A DNA stretch of 64,000 nt from Chthoniobacter flavus. GTDB lineage: Bacteria > Verrucomicrobiota > Verrucomicrobiia > Chthoniobacterales > Chthoniobacteraceae. This document shows positions 17,769 to 25,766 of the stretch, piece by piece; position 1 is the stretch's first letter, and each line of letters begins with the position of its first letter. Both the position numbers and the translations under genes were made by a program. The notes under the pieces are model-generated. The model was not told the origin of the DNA. It ran no database searches and worked only from the letters and a program-made list of their open reading frames with translations. Where the stretch lies: the NCBI GenBank assembly GCA_945861435.1, contig CAMAUX010000014.1, positions 46,487 to 110,486 of the forward strand, read 5' to 3'.

Positions 17769-19040
17769 ATGAGTGGGTGGGTATTTCTAATCGGGGTTGG
17801 GGCGCTGGGGTTGGCGGTTTTGTCGGCGATTTTTTCTGCGATTGAGACCGCGCTTTTCTCGCTGAAGGGATTTCAGATTGAGCGTTTGAAGGAGCGGCGT
17901 CCGGAGTTTGCTGCGGCCCTTGGGCGGTTGATGGAGAACCCGCGTCGTCTGCTGGGGGGGATTCTTTTGGCGGATGCGCTTGTGAACCTGCCGCTGATGG
18001 TGGTGTGCCTGTGGATGCTGCGAGAGGGGATGCGTTCGCGACTTTCGTTTGTGGCGGGAGCGCTGTTGGTTTTTGCGCTGGTGGTGTTTGCCTGCGACCT
18101 CGTTCCGAAGTTATTGGCCTTGGCGCGTCCTGTGCGGGTTTCGCGTCTTGGGGTGCTGGTGATGGGGGCGTTGCTGCCTGTGTTTGATCCGGTGGTGCGG
18201 GTGCTCCAGCGCTGGAGTGAGCGCGCTGCGGATGCGTGCACGCCGGCATGGGTGCAGAAGACCCCGATCCTGGGGGAGGAGGAGATGGAGACGCTCGTGG
18301 AGCTCAGCGCGGAGACCGGGGCTCTTCACGAGAGCGAGACTGAGATGATTCAGGAGATCATCCGTCTGGGAGACCGGACGGCGCGGGATTGTATGACGCC
18401 GCGCGTGGATGCGTTCATGGTGCCCGACGACCTCACCAATGAGGAGCTCATTGAACTGCTGCGCAGGCGGCGTCACTCGCTTGTTCCGGTGTACGGGGAG
18501 ACGCCGGATGAGATTGTGGGGTTGCTGGATGTGACGGGTTTTTTGCTGCGTGCGGAGGATGCGTACATGGAGCACTTGGTGCCGCCCTCCTTCGTGTCGG
18601 AGACGATGGGGGCGGTGGACTTGCTGCGCAGTTTTCTCACGCGTCCTCAGGGGCTTGCGGTGGTGGTCGACGAGCATGGGGGTGTGGAGGGGGTGATCAC
18701 TCTGGACGATCTGGTGGAGGAGATCATCAGCGACGCGGTGCCGGTGTCCGACTACGCGCTCTACATCGAGCCGTTGCAGGGAGGGAAGGTGCTTGCCAGC
18801 GGACGCGCCCGATTGGAGGACCTTGACGAGCTTCTGGGAGTGGAGTTGCGGGAGGAGGGCATCGACACGATCGGAGGGCTGATTTTCAACCGCCTCGGAG
18901 CGGTTCCCCGGAGTGGAGCGCAGCTGGAGATTGGAGGGGCGCTGGCCACGGTGCGGCGAGCCACGGCGAAGCGGGTGGAGGAAGTGCTGCTGGAGGCGAG
19001 AGGTGTGTGTGCCGAGGAAGAGAAAGGAGGTGCGTCATGA
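17769..19040 (+). CDS. CNNM/CBS-pair/CorC-type transporter-associated membrane protein, full length
   Basis: Start at ATG 17769 (MSGWVFLIGVGALG). 423 residues. The CNNM transmembrane domain (DUF21, about 1-190) begins with SAIFSAIETALFSL, containing the family SAxEtAlfS motif. A CBS pair follows (about 200-330; RTARDCMTPRVDAFMV and MGAVDLLRSFLTRPQGLAVV), then a CorC_HlyC domain (VLASGRARLEDLDELLGVEL, EEGIDTIGGLIFNRLG). Such proteins are often called hemolysin-like but are implicated in Mg2+/Co2+ or Na+-coupled divalent cation efflux. The last codons overlap the next paralogue (ATGA at 19037), so the two are probably co-translated. Confidence 0.9.
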   Translation: MSGWVFLIGVGALGLAVLSAIFSAIETALFSLKGFQIERLKERRPEFAAALGRLMENPRRLLGGILLADALVNLPLMVVCLWMLREGMRSRLSFVAGALLVFALVVFACDLVPKLLALARPVRVSRLGVLVMGALLPVFDPVVRVLQRWSERAADACTPAWVQKTPILGEEEMETLVELSAETGALHESETEMIQEIIRLGDRTARDCMTPRVDAFMVPDDLTNEELIELLRRRRHSLVPVYGETPDEIVGLLDVTGFLLRAEDAYMEHLVPPSFVSETMGAVDLLRSFLTRPQGLAVVVDEHGGVEGVITLDDLVEEIISDAVPVSDYALYIEPLQGGKVLASGRARLEDLDELLGVELREEGIDTIGGLIFNRLGAVPRSGAQLEIGGALATVRRATAKRVEEVLLEARGVCAEEEKGGAS

Positions 19041-20026
19041 TGGTGTGGTGGGCTTTTTTCGCATGCCTTGTGGTGTCCTTCGTGTTTTCGGGGGTTGAGG
19101 CCGGGATTTTTTCCGTGAACCGGGTGAGTCTGCGGCACCGTGTGAAAATGGGGGACGCTGCGGCGGTGAAACTGGATCGTCTTTTGCAGCAGCCGGACCG
19201 GTTGTTGGTGACGGTGCTGATGCTCACGAATCTGATGAACATCTTCGCGCTGGCCGTGCTCACTGAGCAGCTATCCGCGGTCTTCGGGCGCGCCGGCTAT
19301 GTGCTGACCATTGCGGTGGCTGCGCCGCTTTACCTCTTTGGGCTCGAGTTGCTACCGAAGGCGCTTTTCCGGCGTTTCCCGTACCGGGCGCTCGCCACGC
19401 TGGCGCAGCCTCTGTGGATCGTCGACCGTCTGTTGGGGCCGGTGCACTGGGTGGGTGGGACGGTTTCGCGTTGGGTTGCGCAGGGTGGTGGGGACGAGGA
19501 GCACAAGCTGTTTGCGGGCCGTGAAGAGTTCAAGTACCTGACTTTTGAAAGTGAGCGCACCGGGGCGCTGGGTCGTGACGAGAGGCAGATGATCCATAAT
19601 GTCGTCGATTTTCGTACGGTGACGGCCCGCGATGTGATGCGGCCCATGGAGGAGGTGCCAACGATTGCGTGCGACGCCTCCATCGGAGAATTGCTCAACC
19701 GTGGCCGTTCGCAGCGTGTGGAATGCTGGCCTGTGATCAGTGAGATGGGCGAAGTTGCGGGACTGGTGATGCTTTCCGAGGTGGCGCTTTCCGGGCGCGA
19801 ACGCGGGCGGGTGGAGTCCTTCCAGCGGCGGATGGTGAAGGTGGCGCCGGATGAGTTTGCCCCCTCTGTGCTTCGGAAGATGAGGGCGGCGCGAACAACG
19901 ATGGCGGCGGTGGTGGGGCCGGGGGCGAAGCCTCTGGGGGTGGTGACGTGGGAGGGGTTGATTCAGCGCCTAGTGGCACATGCCTCTTCCCCGGGGAAAT
20001 CCGCGTGTTGCCTCAAGTCAAAATGA
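19037..20026 (+). CDS. CNNM/CBS membrane protein, shorter paralogue lacking the CorC domain
   Basis: ATG at 19037 overlaps the upstream TGA and is preceded by AAAGGAGG. 329 residues: CNNM domain (about 1-190) with FSGVEAGIFSVNRVSL, then CBS modules (about 210-310; VTARDVMRPMEEVPTIACD and LGVVTWEGLIQRLV). No CorC_HlyC domain follows, unlike its upstream partner, suggesting a heteromeric pair with one reduced subunit. The last few codons (after HASSPGKS) fall in an imperfect direct repeat, so the native C-terminus may have been altered by an insertion there. The role is inferred to be divalent-cation transport with its partner. Confidence 0.85.
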   Translation: MMVWWAFFACLVVSFVFSGVEAGIFSVNRVSLRHRVKMGDAAAVKLDRLLQQPDRLLVTVLMLTNLMNIFALAVLTEQLSAVFGRAGYVLTIAVAAPLYLFGLELLPKALFRRFPYRALATLAQPLWIVDRLLGPVHWVGGTVSRWVAQGGGDEEHKLFAGREEFKYLTFESERTGALGRDERQMIHNVVDFRTVTARDVMRPMEEVPTIACDASIGELLNRGRSQRVECWPVISEMGEVAGLVMLSEVALSGRERGRVESFQRRMVKVAPDEFAPSVLRKMRAARTTMAAVVGPGAKPLGVVTWEGLIQRLVAHASSPGKSACCLKSK

Positions 20027-20083
20027 CACCGGGGAGGCAGAAAATGACGATACGTTGCCTCATAACTCGTGACACCGGAGGGG
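20007..20083. repeat. Imperfect direct repeat at the left edge of the accessory island
   Basis: Two copies of GTTGCCTCA, each followed 7-8 bp later by TGACACCGG and a G-rich tail, begin at 20007 and 20054. A further AAAATGAC copy sits between them. Spaced short repeats of this sort resemble multiple terminal repeats of IS21-type elements, but no istA or istB gene is present. The first copy overlaps the final codons of the CNNM paralogue. Confidence 0.45.
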
Positions 20084-20706
20084 GCTGGGGTTTGGAGCGA
20101 TAATGGTCCTCTGGAAGGAGTCCGTAGGGCGACTGGGTGTGTTGGGCATGGAGACAAAGTTGAGCGCCTGGGCGCACAGCTTTACGCGCCTCTTTGCGGT
20201 GGTGCGATCCGCGGTCTGGGAACGGCTCGACCTGCTCGGCCTCTTGAAAAGCTATGGGACAGCATCGGGGCGAATACGATTTGTCGGTGCGCTTCATGAA
20301 GCCTGGCAACAGCTCTGGCTCTGGGGGATGGCACCTCCGGCGGCACAAAACACCGCAGCAACAGCGTAGTCCTCATGGGACAGCATCCACCCGGGAAAGA
20401 AAATCCCGCTCGTAAAAGCTTTAATTGCCTCCGCTCAAATTCCGCCGCCGTCTCCCTGTAAAAGCCACTTCAGAACCCTGGTTTCCCAAGTCTGTGGAAT
20501 GTCTGTTTAATATGTGTAGCATGTTGTGGTTTGGATACCAAGTGTTTCGCGTGGATGCGCGAGGCTTACTGCCACTGTGCATGATTGCTGGATGATGATT
20601 TGATTTTGTGCGGATCAGCAGTTCTCCAGAGTGGAGCTCAAAGCCCGGCCATTTGCTGCGGGTGATGACCCGATGAGTGAGAAACTTCGCACTCCGACGC
20701 GCGAAT
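20084..20706. other. Intergenic stretch without a supportable gene
   Basis: I see no convincing gene or RNA. Short open frames (for example 20103-20369) have no recognisable family. A 13-bp direct repeat, ATGGGACAGCATC, occurs at 20254 and 20375. Base use becomes more AT-rich from about 20400. No tRNA gene that could serve as an integration site was recognised. Confidence 0.5.
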
Positions 20707-20757
20707 TTCACTGTTCCCAATGGGGCGCTCTATGCTTATATGTTCAGGATTCCTGAA
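20707..20757 (+). promoter_or_regulatory. Candidate abiE promoter with overlapping palindromic operator
   Basis: TTCACT (20707) and TATGCT (20731) spaced by 18 bp resemble -35 and -10 boxes. Immediately downstream, TTCAGG-ATT-CCTGAA (20743-20757) is a perfect inverted repeat covering the expected transcription start. AbiEi antitoxins of known systems repress their own operon by binding inverted repeats in the promoter, so this is a good operator candidate. It lies 1 bp before the chosen abiEi ATG, implying a very short leader. Confidence 0.55.
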
Positions 20758-20758
20758 T

Positions 20759-21361
20759 ATGCGTGCAGCCGTCGCCAAACCCGATTCTGAGCAGCTCTTC
20801 GAGATCGTAGAAGCGCAGCAGGGTTACTTCACCGCTGGACAGGCGGTCGAGGCTGGATATGCCCGAAGCACGCACAGCTACCATGTGGAAGCCGGAAACT
20901 GGATGCGGGAATGCCGGGGCATTTACCGGCTGCGGCGCTATCCGCAGAGCGACGACGGCCAGCTCGTGCTGTGGTCGCTGTGGTCGCGGGATCGTGCGGG
21001 GGAGCCGGAAGGCGTGTATTCGCATCTGACGGCACTGCGGATCAAAGACCTCTCCGATGCGAATCCTTCGCGGCTCCACATGACCGTGCCGCCCGACTTT
21101 CGCCGGAACGGCGAGGTGCCGTCGATTCTCGTGCTGCATAAGGCGAAACTGGCACCGGGCGAAATCACCCGCGAGCGCGGCTATGCGGTGACGACGCCGA
21201 TGCGGGCCATCGTGGACCTCGCCGTGTCGGGAGAAGCGGACCGAGACATCATCAAGCAGGCGCTCCGCGAAGGGCAGAGCCGCGGTCTCATCACGCGGAA
21301 GCAAATCACAGCGGCCAACGCACGCGATGATCTGCCGACCAGGCTCCGGCGTCTCCTGTAG
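20759..21361 (+). CDS. abiEi: AbiEi-type antitoxin of a type IV toxin-antitoxin system
   Basis: 200 residues from ATG 20759; an in-frame ATG at 20732 would place the palindrome inside the gene, so the later start is preferred. The N-terminal winged helix (SEQLFEIVEAQQGYFTAGQA, then GYARSTHSYHVEAGNWMREC) matches AbiEi antitoxin N-terminal domains. The rest has the family pattern GVYSHLTALRIKDLSDANPS and YAVTTPMRAIVDLA. AbiEi antitoxins neutralise the AbiEii nucleotidyltransferase without direct complex formation and autoregulate the operon. The toxin gene follows after 8 bp. These systems act in abortive phage resistance and in stabilising mobile DNA. Confidence 0.85.
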   Translation: MRAAVAKPDSEQLFEIVEAQQGYFTAGQAVEAGYARSTHSYHVEAGNWMRECRGIYRLRRYPQSDDGQLVLWSLWSRDRAGEPEGVYSHLTALRIKDLSDANPSRLHMTVPPDFRRNGEVPSILVLHKAKLAPGEITRERGYAVTTPMRAIVDLAVSGEADRDIIKQALREGQSRGLITRKQITAANARDDLPTRLRRLL

Positions 21362-21369
21362 GACTTCGC

Positions 21370-22254
21370 GTGAAGGCCAAGACCTACGCGACCGCGACAG
21401 CTTTCCGGCGAGCCTTGGAAGACCGACTTGCCGCCGTGACGAAAGCCGAGGGCGTGGATTTGCAGCGCATCCGTCGGCATGTGGCGTTCGATCGCCTGCT
21501 GTCCCGCCTGTTTGTGGAAGGAAACCCGCCGTGGGTGCTGAAGGGCGGCTACGCACTCGAACTGAAACTCGCGACGGCGCGCACTACCAAAGACACTACC
21601 AAAGACATTGATCTCGGTCTCGACCGTCTGCCTGGATCGGGCGGCGGATGGGATGAGCGGGCCGTCGCTCTGCTCTTGGTGCTGCAAGAGCAAGCGGCGC
21701 TCGATCTCGGCGACTTTTTCACCTTCCTCATCGGCGAGCCGACGTTGGAACTCGAAGCCGCGCCCTACAGCGGCGCGCGGTATCCGGTGGAGGCGCTTCT
21801 GGATGGCCGCACGTTTGCAAAGTTTCAGATCGATGTCGCGGCAGGCGACGTGCAGCGCGAGCCAGTCGAGTCGGTGCAGGCGCGCGACTGGCTTGGTTTC
21901 GCCGGCATCGCGGCACCCGTCTTTCGATCCATCGCCACCGAGGAGCACTTCGCGCAGAAACTCCACACCTACACCTTCGCGCGCACGGATCACCCGAACA
22001 CGCGGGTGAAAGACTTGGTGGACCTCGTGTTGCTGATCGAGCGAGGCGGCATGGATCACGAGCGATTGAAGCGCGATGTGGCGGATACGTTTGCCCATCG
22101 CCCGACTCACCCGCTGCCGCCCGCGCTGGAGCCGCCGCCGGATTTCTGGCGACCAACCTTTGAGAAGCTGGCGGCGGAGTGCGGCATCGACCCGGACATT
22201 GCGCATCAGTTTGAGCGAGTGCGCGAGTTCTACGCCGGGCTGATTGCTCGGTGA
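21370..22254 (+). CDS. abiEii: AbiEii-type nucleotidyltransferase toxin, with a 4-residue duplication beside the active site
   Basis: GTG start at 21370, 294 residues. KGGYALELKL (Lys58-) and DIDLGLDRL (Asp79, Asp81) are the nucleotidyltransferase fold signatures of the AbiEii family. Later conserved parts include EEHFAQKLHTYTFAR and NTRVKDLVDLVLL (helical half). In the family the toxin transfers nucleotides to tRNA acceptor ends and causes bacteriostasis. Between the GG and DxD motifs the 12-bp unit ACTACCAAAGAC occurs twice in tandem (21583-21606), adding four residues (TTKD) directly before the catalytic DID. This may weaken activity. It is cotranscribed with the antitoxin gene. Confidence 0.85.
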   Translation: MKAKTYATATAFRRALEDRLAAVTKAEGVDLQRIRRHVAFDRLLSRLFVEGNPPWVLKGGYALELKLATARTTKDTTKDIDLGLDRLPGSGGGWDERAVALLLVLQEQAALDLGDFFTFLIGEPTLELEAAPYSGARYPVEALLDGRTFAKFQIDVAAGDVQREPVESVQARDWLGFAGIAAPVFRSIATEEHFAQKLHTYTFARTDHPNTRVKDLVDLVLLIERGGMDHERLKRDVADTFAHRPTHPLPPALEPPPDFWRPTFEKLAAECGIDPDIAHQFERVREFYAGLIAR

Positions 22255-22336
22255 ATTTCGCGGCTCCGTTGGTGTGGTTTGCTTGAATCATTCGATGTGG
22301 TTCAAGCATGGCGTGATCTGCGCGCAGCGATTCAAG

Positions 22337-23580
22337 CTACGCGGGCCTGACCGCAAACCAGGCTTCAGCCTGCGAGCGCGTGACGACCTTGCGGTAGTTG
22401 CTGAAGACCTTCTGCGGCGAGTTCCCGAGTTCCAGGGCGACGCTCGGCACGTCGAGCGTCATCGCCACTCGATAGCTGGCGAAACTGTGGCGCAGCGCGT
22501 TCGTCTTCCATTTGAAAACGGGCGCACCATTGCCGCGAGCCTGTGTGACCTTCTTCGCGATGTTCCCAAATGCCTCCGCGAGGCAGACTGGCAGGCTGTA
22601 GCTGAACACCCGACCTTCCCGCCGCACGAAGGGCGCAATCCACTCCGTCAGCGTCGGCAGGATCGGCACGAGCCGACACGAAGCGGTATTGGTCTGGTCC
22701 GTGCCGAGATCGATCACCGCTTCTTCCCAATTGAAATTCTCCCAATGCAGCCGGAGCAACTCGGCCGAGCGGATGCCCGTGAAGGCACCGAGCACGAGAC
22801 CGAGTTTCGGTTGCCCGTCGGCGACGCTCAGCATTTCGGCCAGTTCGGTCGGCGTGAAAATGTCGATTGGCCCCTGCTTCGCCTTCGGGCGCTCGGTGTA
22901 TTGCGCCTCCGTTTCGCGGTCCCGCGGCACATGCGCACGACGCTCTGCAAAGTTGAACAGGCTGATGATGAGGTTGCGGTAGTTATTTCGCGTTCGATGG
23001 CTCGTGCTGAGATCCCGCAGCCAGTGATCAATCTCCGCGCTGGTGATGGTGCCGATGGTTTTCGGAAATGCCTCCGCAAATCGCCGCAATCGCCACGTCA
23101 GATCGTTCACATAGACGCCGCTGAGCCCGTCGTCGGCTTTCGCCGTGATGAATCCTCCACCACCTCAGCGACCGTGCGCACCGTTTCCCGCCGCGCGACG
23201 AAGCGGACGAAATGATCAACGGCTTCCGGGAGCGAGCCGTGGCCGTTCAAGCGCAGCAACGCGGTTACATACTCCGACACCGCGATGTGAACGGGCACGC
23301 TCCCAGCAAGAAGCCGCTCCGCTTCCCGAAGGATCGCCGCCTCGGCGATCGTGATCGTCGTCGCGACAACGTGGCCCTTGGAGAGATTCTCAGCTGTCTC
23401 CTGCGCGAAGCTGATCGCGCGCTCTTCATTGGGAAAAGTCTTCCGATGCCGGTGGAGCCCGATGCGCCACGTGACGGTGAACGTCGGGTATTTGTAGCTG
23501 TGGCTGTAGTAGATTTTCACGGTCACCGAGCCGGCCTTCACGGAGCGCGGTGATTTTGGAGTTTTGGATTTGGTGTTCAT
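22337..23580 (-). pseudogene. Tyrosine-type integrase split by a single-base frameshift
   Basis: Two minus-strand frames make one protein. 23580-23107 starts MNTKSKTPKSPRSVKAGSV and encodes the N-terminal arm and core-binding region. 23110-22337 encodes the catalytic domain with GIRSAELLRL (first Arg), NALRHSFASY (second Arg and a His) and NYRKVV (Tyr). At about 23151-23153 the N-terminal frame goes off track. Adding one T after GAT (minus strand) would restore VVEDFITAKADDGLSGVYVN running straight into NDLTWRLRRF. So a 1-bp deletion, a sequencing error or a programmed shift separates the halves. The usual HxLR and LGH histidines are Asn here (NALRH, LGNSP), a variant I associate with verrucomicrobial integrases. 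Confidence 0.82.
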
Positions 23581-23752
23581 CCGCACGCGATGCCCGCTTT
23601 CCGCGTGAGCACGCGAGGATGACCGTCTCAGAGCCCGCGGTGCCGTAAACTTACTCCACGGGTCAGGTCGGTCCATTTACGCAAGTTCACCGCCTCAGTT
23701 TTGACAGAAAAACGCGCTATATTTCTGACAAAAATACAACTCGCATCGGCAA

Positions 23753-23809
23753 TGTTCACGATCTGCACTGTGTTCACGGCTCCGTGAACATGGCGGTTTT
23801 CGTGAACAC
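23753..23809. promoter_or_regulatory. Palindrome cluster upstream of the integrase and downstream of the HNH gene
   Basis: TGTTCACGG-CT-CCGTGAACA (23771-23790) is a perfect 20-bp palindrome. It is flanked by half-sites TGTTCACGA (23753) and CGTGAACAC (23801), so four copies of one 8-9 bp element lie within 57 bp in head-to-head order. It lies 173 bp before the integrase start, in the 138-bp-plus gap that precedes it. It may be an operator for the integrase or an integrase arm-binding site; the sequence alone cannot decide. Confidence 0.6.
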
Positions 23810-23814
23810 GCCGT

Positions 23815-24636
23815 CTAGCGACTGCGAATGCCGTGATAGTGGCGGTGACGTTTCAGCAGTTCGGGCGCAGGGCGCAGCTTCGCGCTTGGATCGAACTGCA
23901 AATGCCGCCCTGCGAATGACGCGAGCTTCAGCGTCTCGGGGCCGTTTTCTGTGAACCGATTCGACGCCACGACGATGCGGAAATCTTCATCCACCGACCA
24001 CAGTCCTTCGTCGAACATCCAGTGCGCATTCTTGGAAAGCGCGAGGCCGTTATCGGGATTATCATTCTGAGTCGTCGCCCATTTCTCAATGTGCGCCGCA
24101 TCGACGATTGTCGCGCTGTCGGTAGTCATGCAGCGATAGCAGGTGAGGGCGCCGGTGAATCGGTATTCGCTGACGACGCGCACTGCGAAGCGCGCGCACC
24201 GACCTTTGCGTTTCGCGACCTCTTCCGCTTCTTCGAGCACACGCGCGGTCGTAGTTTCATCGCGCCCGCCCGTTTGCAGCCCGAGCGTCTCGAAAAGCGC
24301 GATCTTTTCCTCCGGTGCAAAGTATCGCGAAACGAGAATCATCCGCGCCTTCAGCCGGAAGGTCGCATCCGCGAGCAGCGCGAAGAATTCGGGATGCATC
24401 TCACAGACCGCGCAAGACTCAGGCGATCCGGCGCGGTGCATCTCGTTAGTCAGCGGCTCCCAGAACCCTTGCGTGCTCAGGTGAAAGAACGGCATCCGCA
24501 AATCGAGGCGCGCGGGCCAGCGGTCGGCGACAATTGATCCGTAGCTCCGGAAGCGCAGCGCCAGCCCAGGACTGCGGGGGAAAGCGCGCGACGGCAATTC
24601 GCCGGATTCCGCCAAATCCAGCAGCGCGAGAAGCAT
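23815..24636 (-). CDS. HNH endonuclease, probably a restriction-type enzyme with a damaged N-terminus
   Basis: 273 residues from ATG 24636. The C-terminal HNH domain has CYRCMT, IVDAAHIEKW and NPDNGLALSKNAHWMFDEG, the pattern of the HNH_2 (PF13391-like) family in putative restriction endonucleases; the His of AHI and the Asn-rich segment are intact. In-frame sequence upstream of the ATG reads RRKAPHKPLMLL, which continues the conserved opening of this family (APHKPLLLL), yet it has no start codon before a TGA at 24712-24714. An ATG at 24731 lies in another frame. A 1-bp shift near 24710 may therefore have removed the native start. Nuclease activity against foreign DNA is inferred from family and island context. 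Confidence 0.75.
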   Translation of the reverse strand: MLLALLDLAESGELPSRAFPRSPGLALRFRSYGSIVADRWPARLDLRMPFFHLSTQGFWEPLTNEMHRAGSPESCAVCEMHPEFFALLADATFRLKARMILVSRYFAPEEKIALFETLGLQTGGRDETTTARVLEEAEEVAKRKGRCARFAVRVVSEYRFTGALTCYRCMTTDSATIVDAAHIEKWATTQNDNPDNGLALSKNAHWMFDEGLWSVDEDFRIVVASNRFTENGPETLKLASFAGRHLQFDPSAKLRPAPELLKRHRHYHGIRSR

Positions 24637-24755
24637 CAGCGGCTTGTGCGGCGCTTTGCGTCGACACTCACCGCGGCCTGATGCCGAATTGAGCCGCGTG
24701 AGTTTCCCGAGTCAGCGCTGCTGAACAGCATCTCCATTCGTAGCCGCTGTGTCCT

Positions 24756-25676
24756 TCATATCGCGGTCGCGAGTTTCTCGCGTAGCAAGGCGGTGAGAGA
24801 CTCGATGGCCTTTTCCACGGCTGGGCGGAGCGCGCGGGACCGTGGATTCCACGCCAACACCATCGGGCGCGTGAATGCGCGCAGCGCAGGAAGGGCGATG
24901 ATGTCGCTCGTGGACTCGAGCGGTTGCGTCGCGAAGGTCGGCAACACCGTGGCGCAACCGATCTGGCGAACTACCTCGATAAGTTGCGCGTAGGAGCTTC
25001 CCCGCAGGCAGACGTCGAGCCTGACGCCTTTCTTCTCGGCCTCTGCCTCGATTGCTGCGGCGATCTCGCTGCCGGCGAGGAGAGCCACTGGACGCTGGCC
25101 GAGCGCAGACCATGCCGTCTTCTCACTCACCGATTTCGCCGAGTTGCGCGGCACGACAAAGCGATACTGGATGGAGCCCAACCGCGAAGACTTCAGCGGT
25201 GGTCGCACCGCATCCTGACGCAGCAGCCCGATTTCCATTCGTCCGTCGATAAGTCGAGCCGTGATCTCATCGGTCTGCAAATTCTGGAGAACGAGCGTGG
25301 TCGCGGGGTGCCGTGCTCGAAACGTCGCGAAAGTCGGCAGCAGCAGCCAGTGGAGCAGGCTCTCGCCAGCGCCGATCGTCACCTCGACATTTTGATTCGC
25401 ACAGCGGTCCGCGAGATCAGCCATCGCGGTGAAGTGCGATTGCACGATTTGGAAAAGCTCGCGCCCGGCGGGAGTGAGTTCAAAACGGCCACGCCCGCGG
25501 CGCAAAAGTTCCGCACCAAAGAACTCTTCGATCTGCGACAACTGCCGGCTGAATTGGCTTTGCTTATTCGAATCGCCCGGTGCGGCATTGCTGATCCCCG
25601 CAGCCGCCACTACGTCGCAGAACGTCTTCAGACGTTCGAGCGAGAGTCCGGTTTTCGCGAAGAGGTGGATGGTCAT
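24756..25676 (-). CDS. LysR-family transcriptional regulator
   Basis: 306 residues. The N-terminal winged helix-turn-helix (about 10-70) includes LERLKTFCDVVAAAGISNA and SQFSRQLSQIEEFFGAELL, followed by RGRGRFELTPAGRELF at the wing. The inducer-binding domain (about 90-300) includes GAGESLLHWLLLPTFATFRA and LIDGRMEIGLLRQDA. The recognition helix is slightly unusual for the family but the layout is complete. LysR proteins typically regulate a divergent gene; the divergent neighbour here is a truncated hsdR, so the original target may be lost or lie elsewhere. A perfect palindrome lies 16 bp before the start codon. Confidence 0.85.
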   Translation of the reverse strand: MTIHLFAKTGLSLERLKTFCDVVAAAGISNAAPGDSNKQSQFSRQLSQIEEFFGAELLRRGRGRFELTPAGRELFQIVQSHFTAMADLADRCANQNVEVTIGAGESLLHWLLLPTFATFRARHPATTLVLQNLQTDEITARLIDGRMEIGLLRQDAVRPPLKSSRLGSIQYRFVVPRNSAKSVSEKTAWSALGQRPVALLAGSEIAAAIEAEAEKKGVRLDVCLRGSSYAQLIEVVRQIGCATVLPTFATQPLESTSDIIALPALRAFTRPMVLAWNPRSRALRPAVEKAIESLTALLREKLATAI

Positions 25677-25691
25677 GCGAGTTCAATTGGA

Positions 25692-25709
25692 CCTGACTAT
25701 AAAGTCAGG
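25692..25709. promoter_or_regulatory. Perfect palindrome between the lysR-type gene and hsdR remnant
   Basis: CCTGACT-ATAA-AGTCAGG has perfect 7-bp arms and lies 16 bp upstream of the regulator's start codon. It contains T-N11-A spacings common in LysR boxes, and its position fits autoregulation. No experimental support. Confidence 0.5.
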
Positions 25710-25766
25710 CCATCGGCTGTTTTTAGCATGGCAGAAAGCTGCGCGAGCGCACTCTCGGGCAGTCAA

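Noticed and set aside
20103..20369. Open frame of 88 codons after the CNNM paralogue
   Set aside because: Trp/Leu-rich text without a recognisable family; insufficient support for a gene.
22255..22336. tRNA-associated attachment site next to the integrase
   Set aside because: No tRNA-like cloverleaf or tRNA 3' end could be recognised here or elsewhere in the island.
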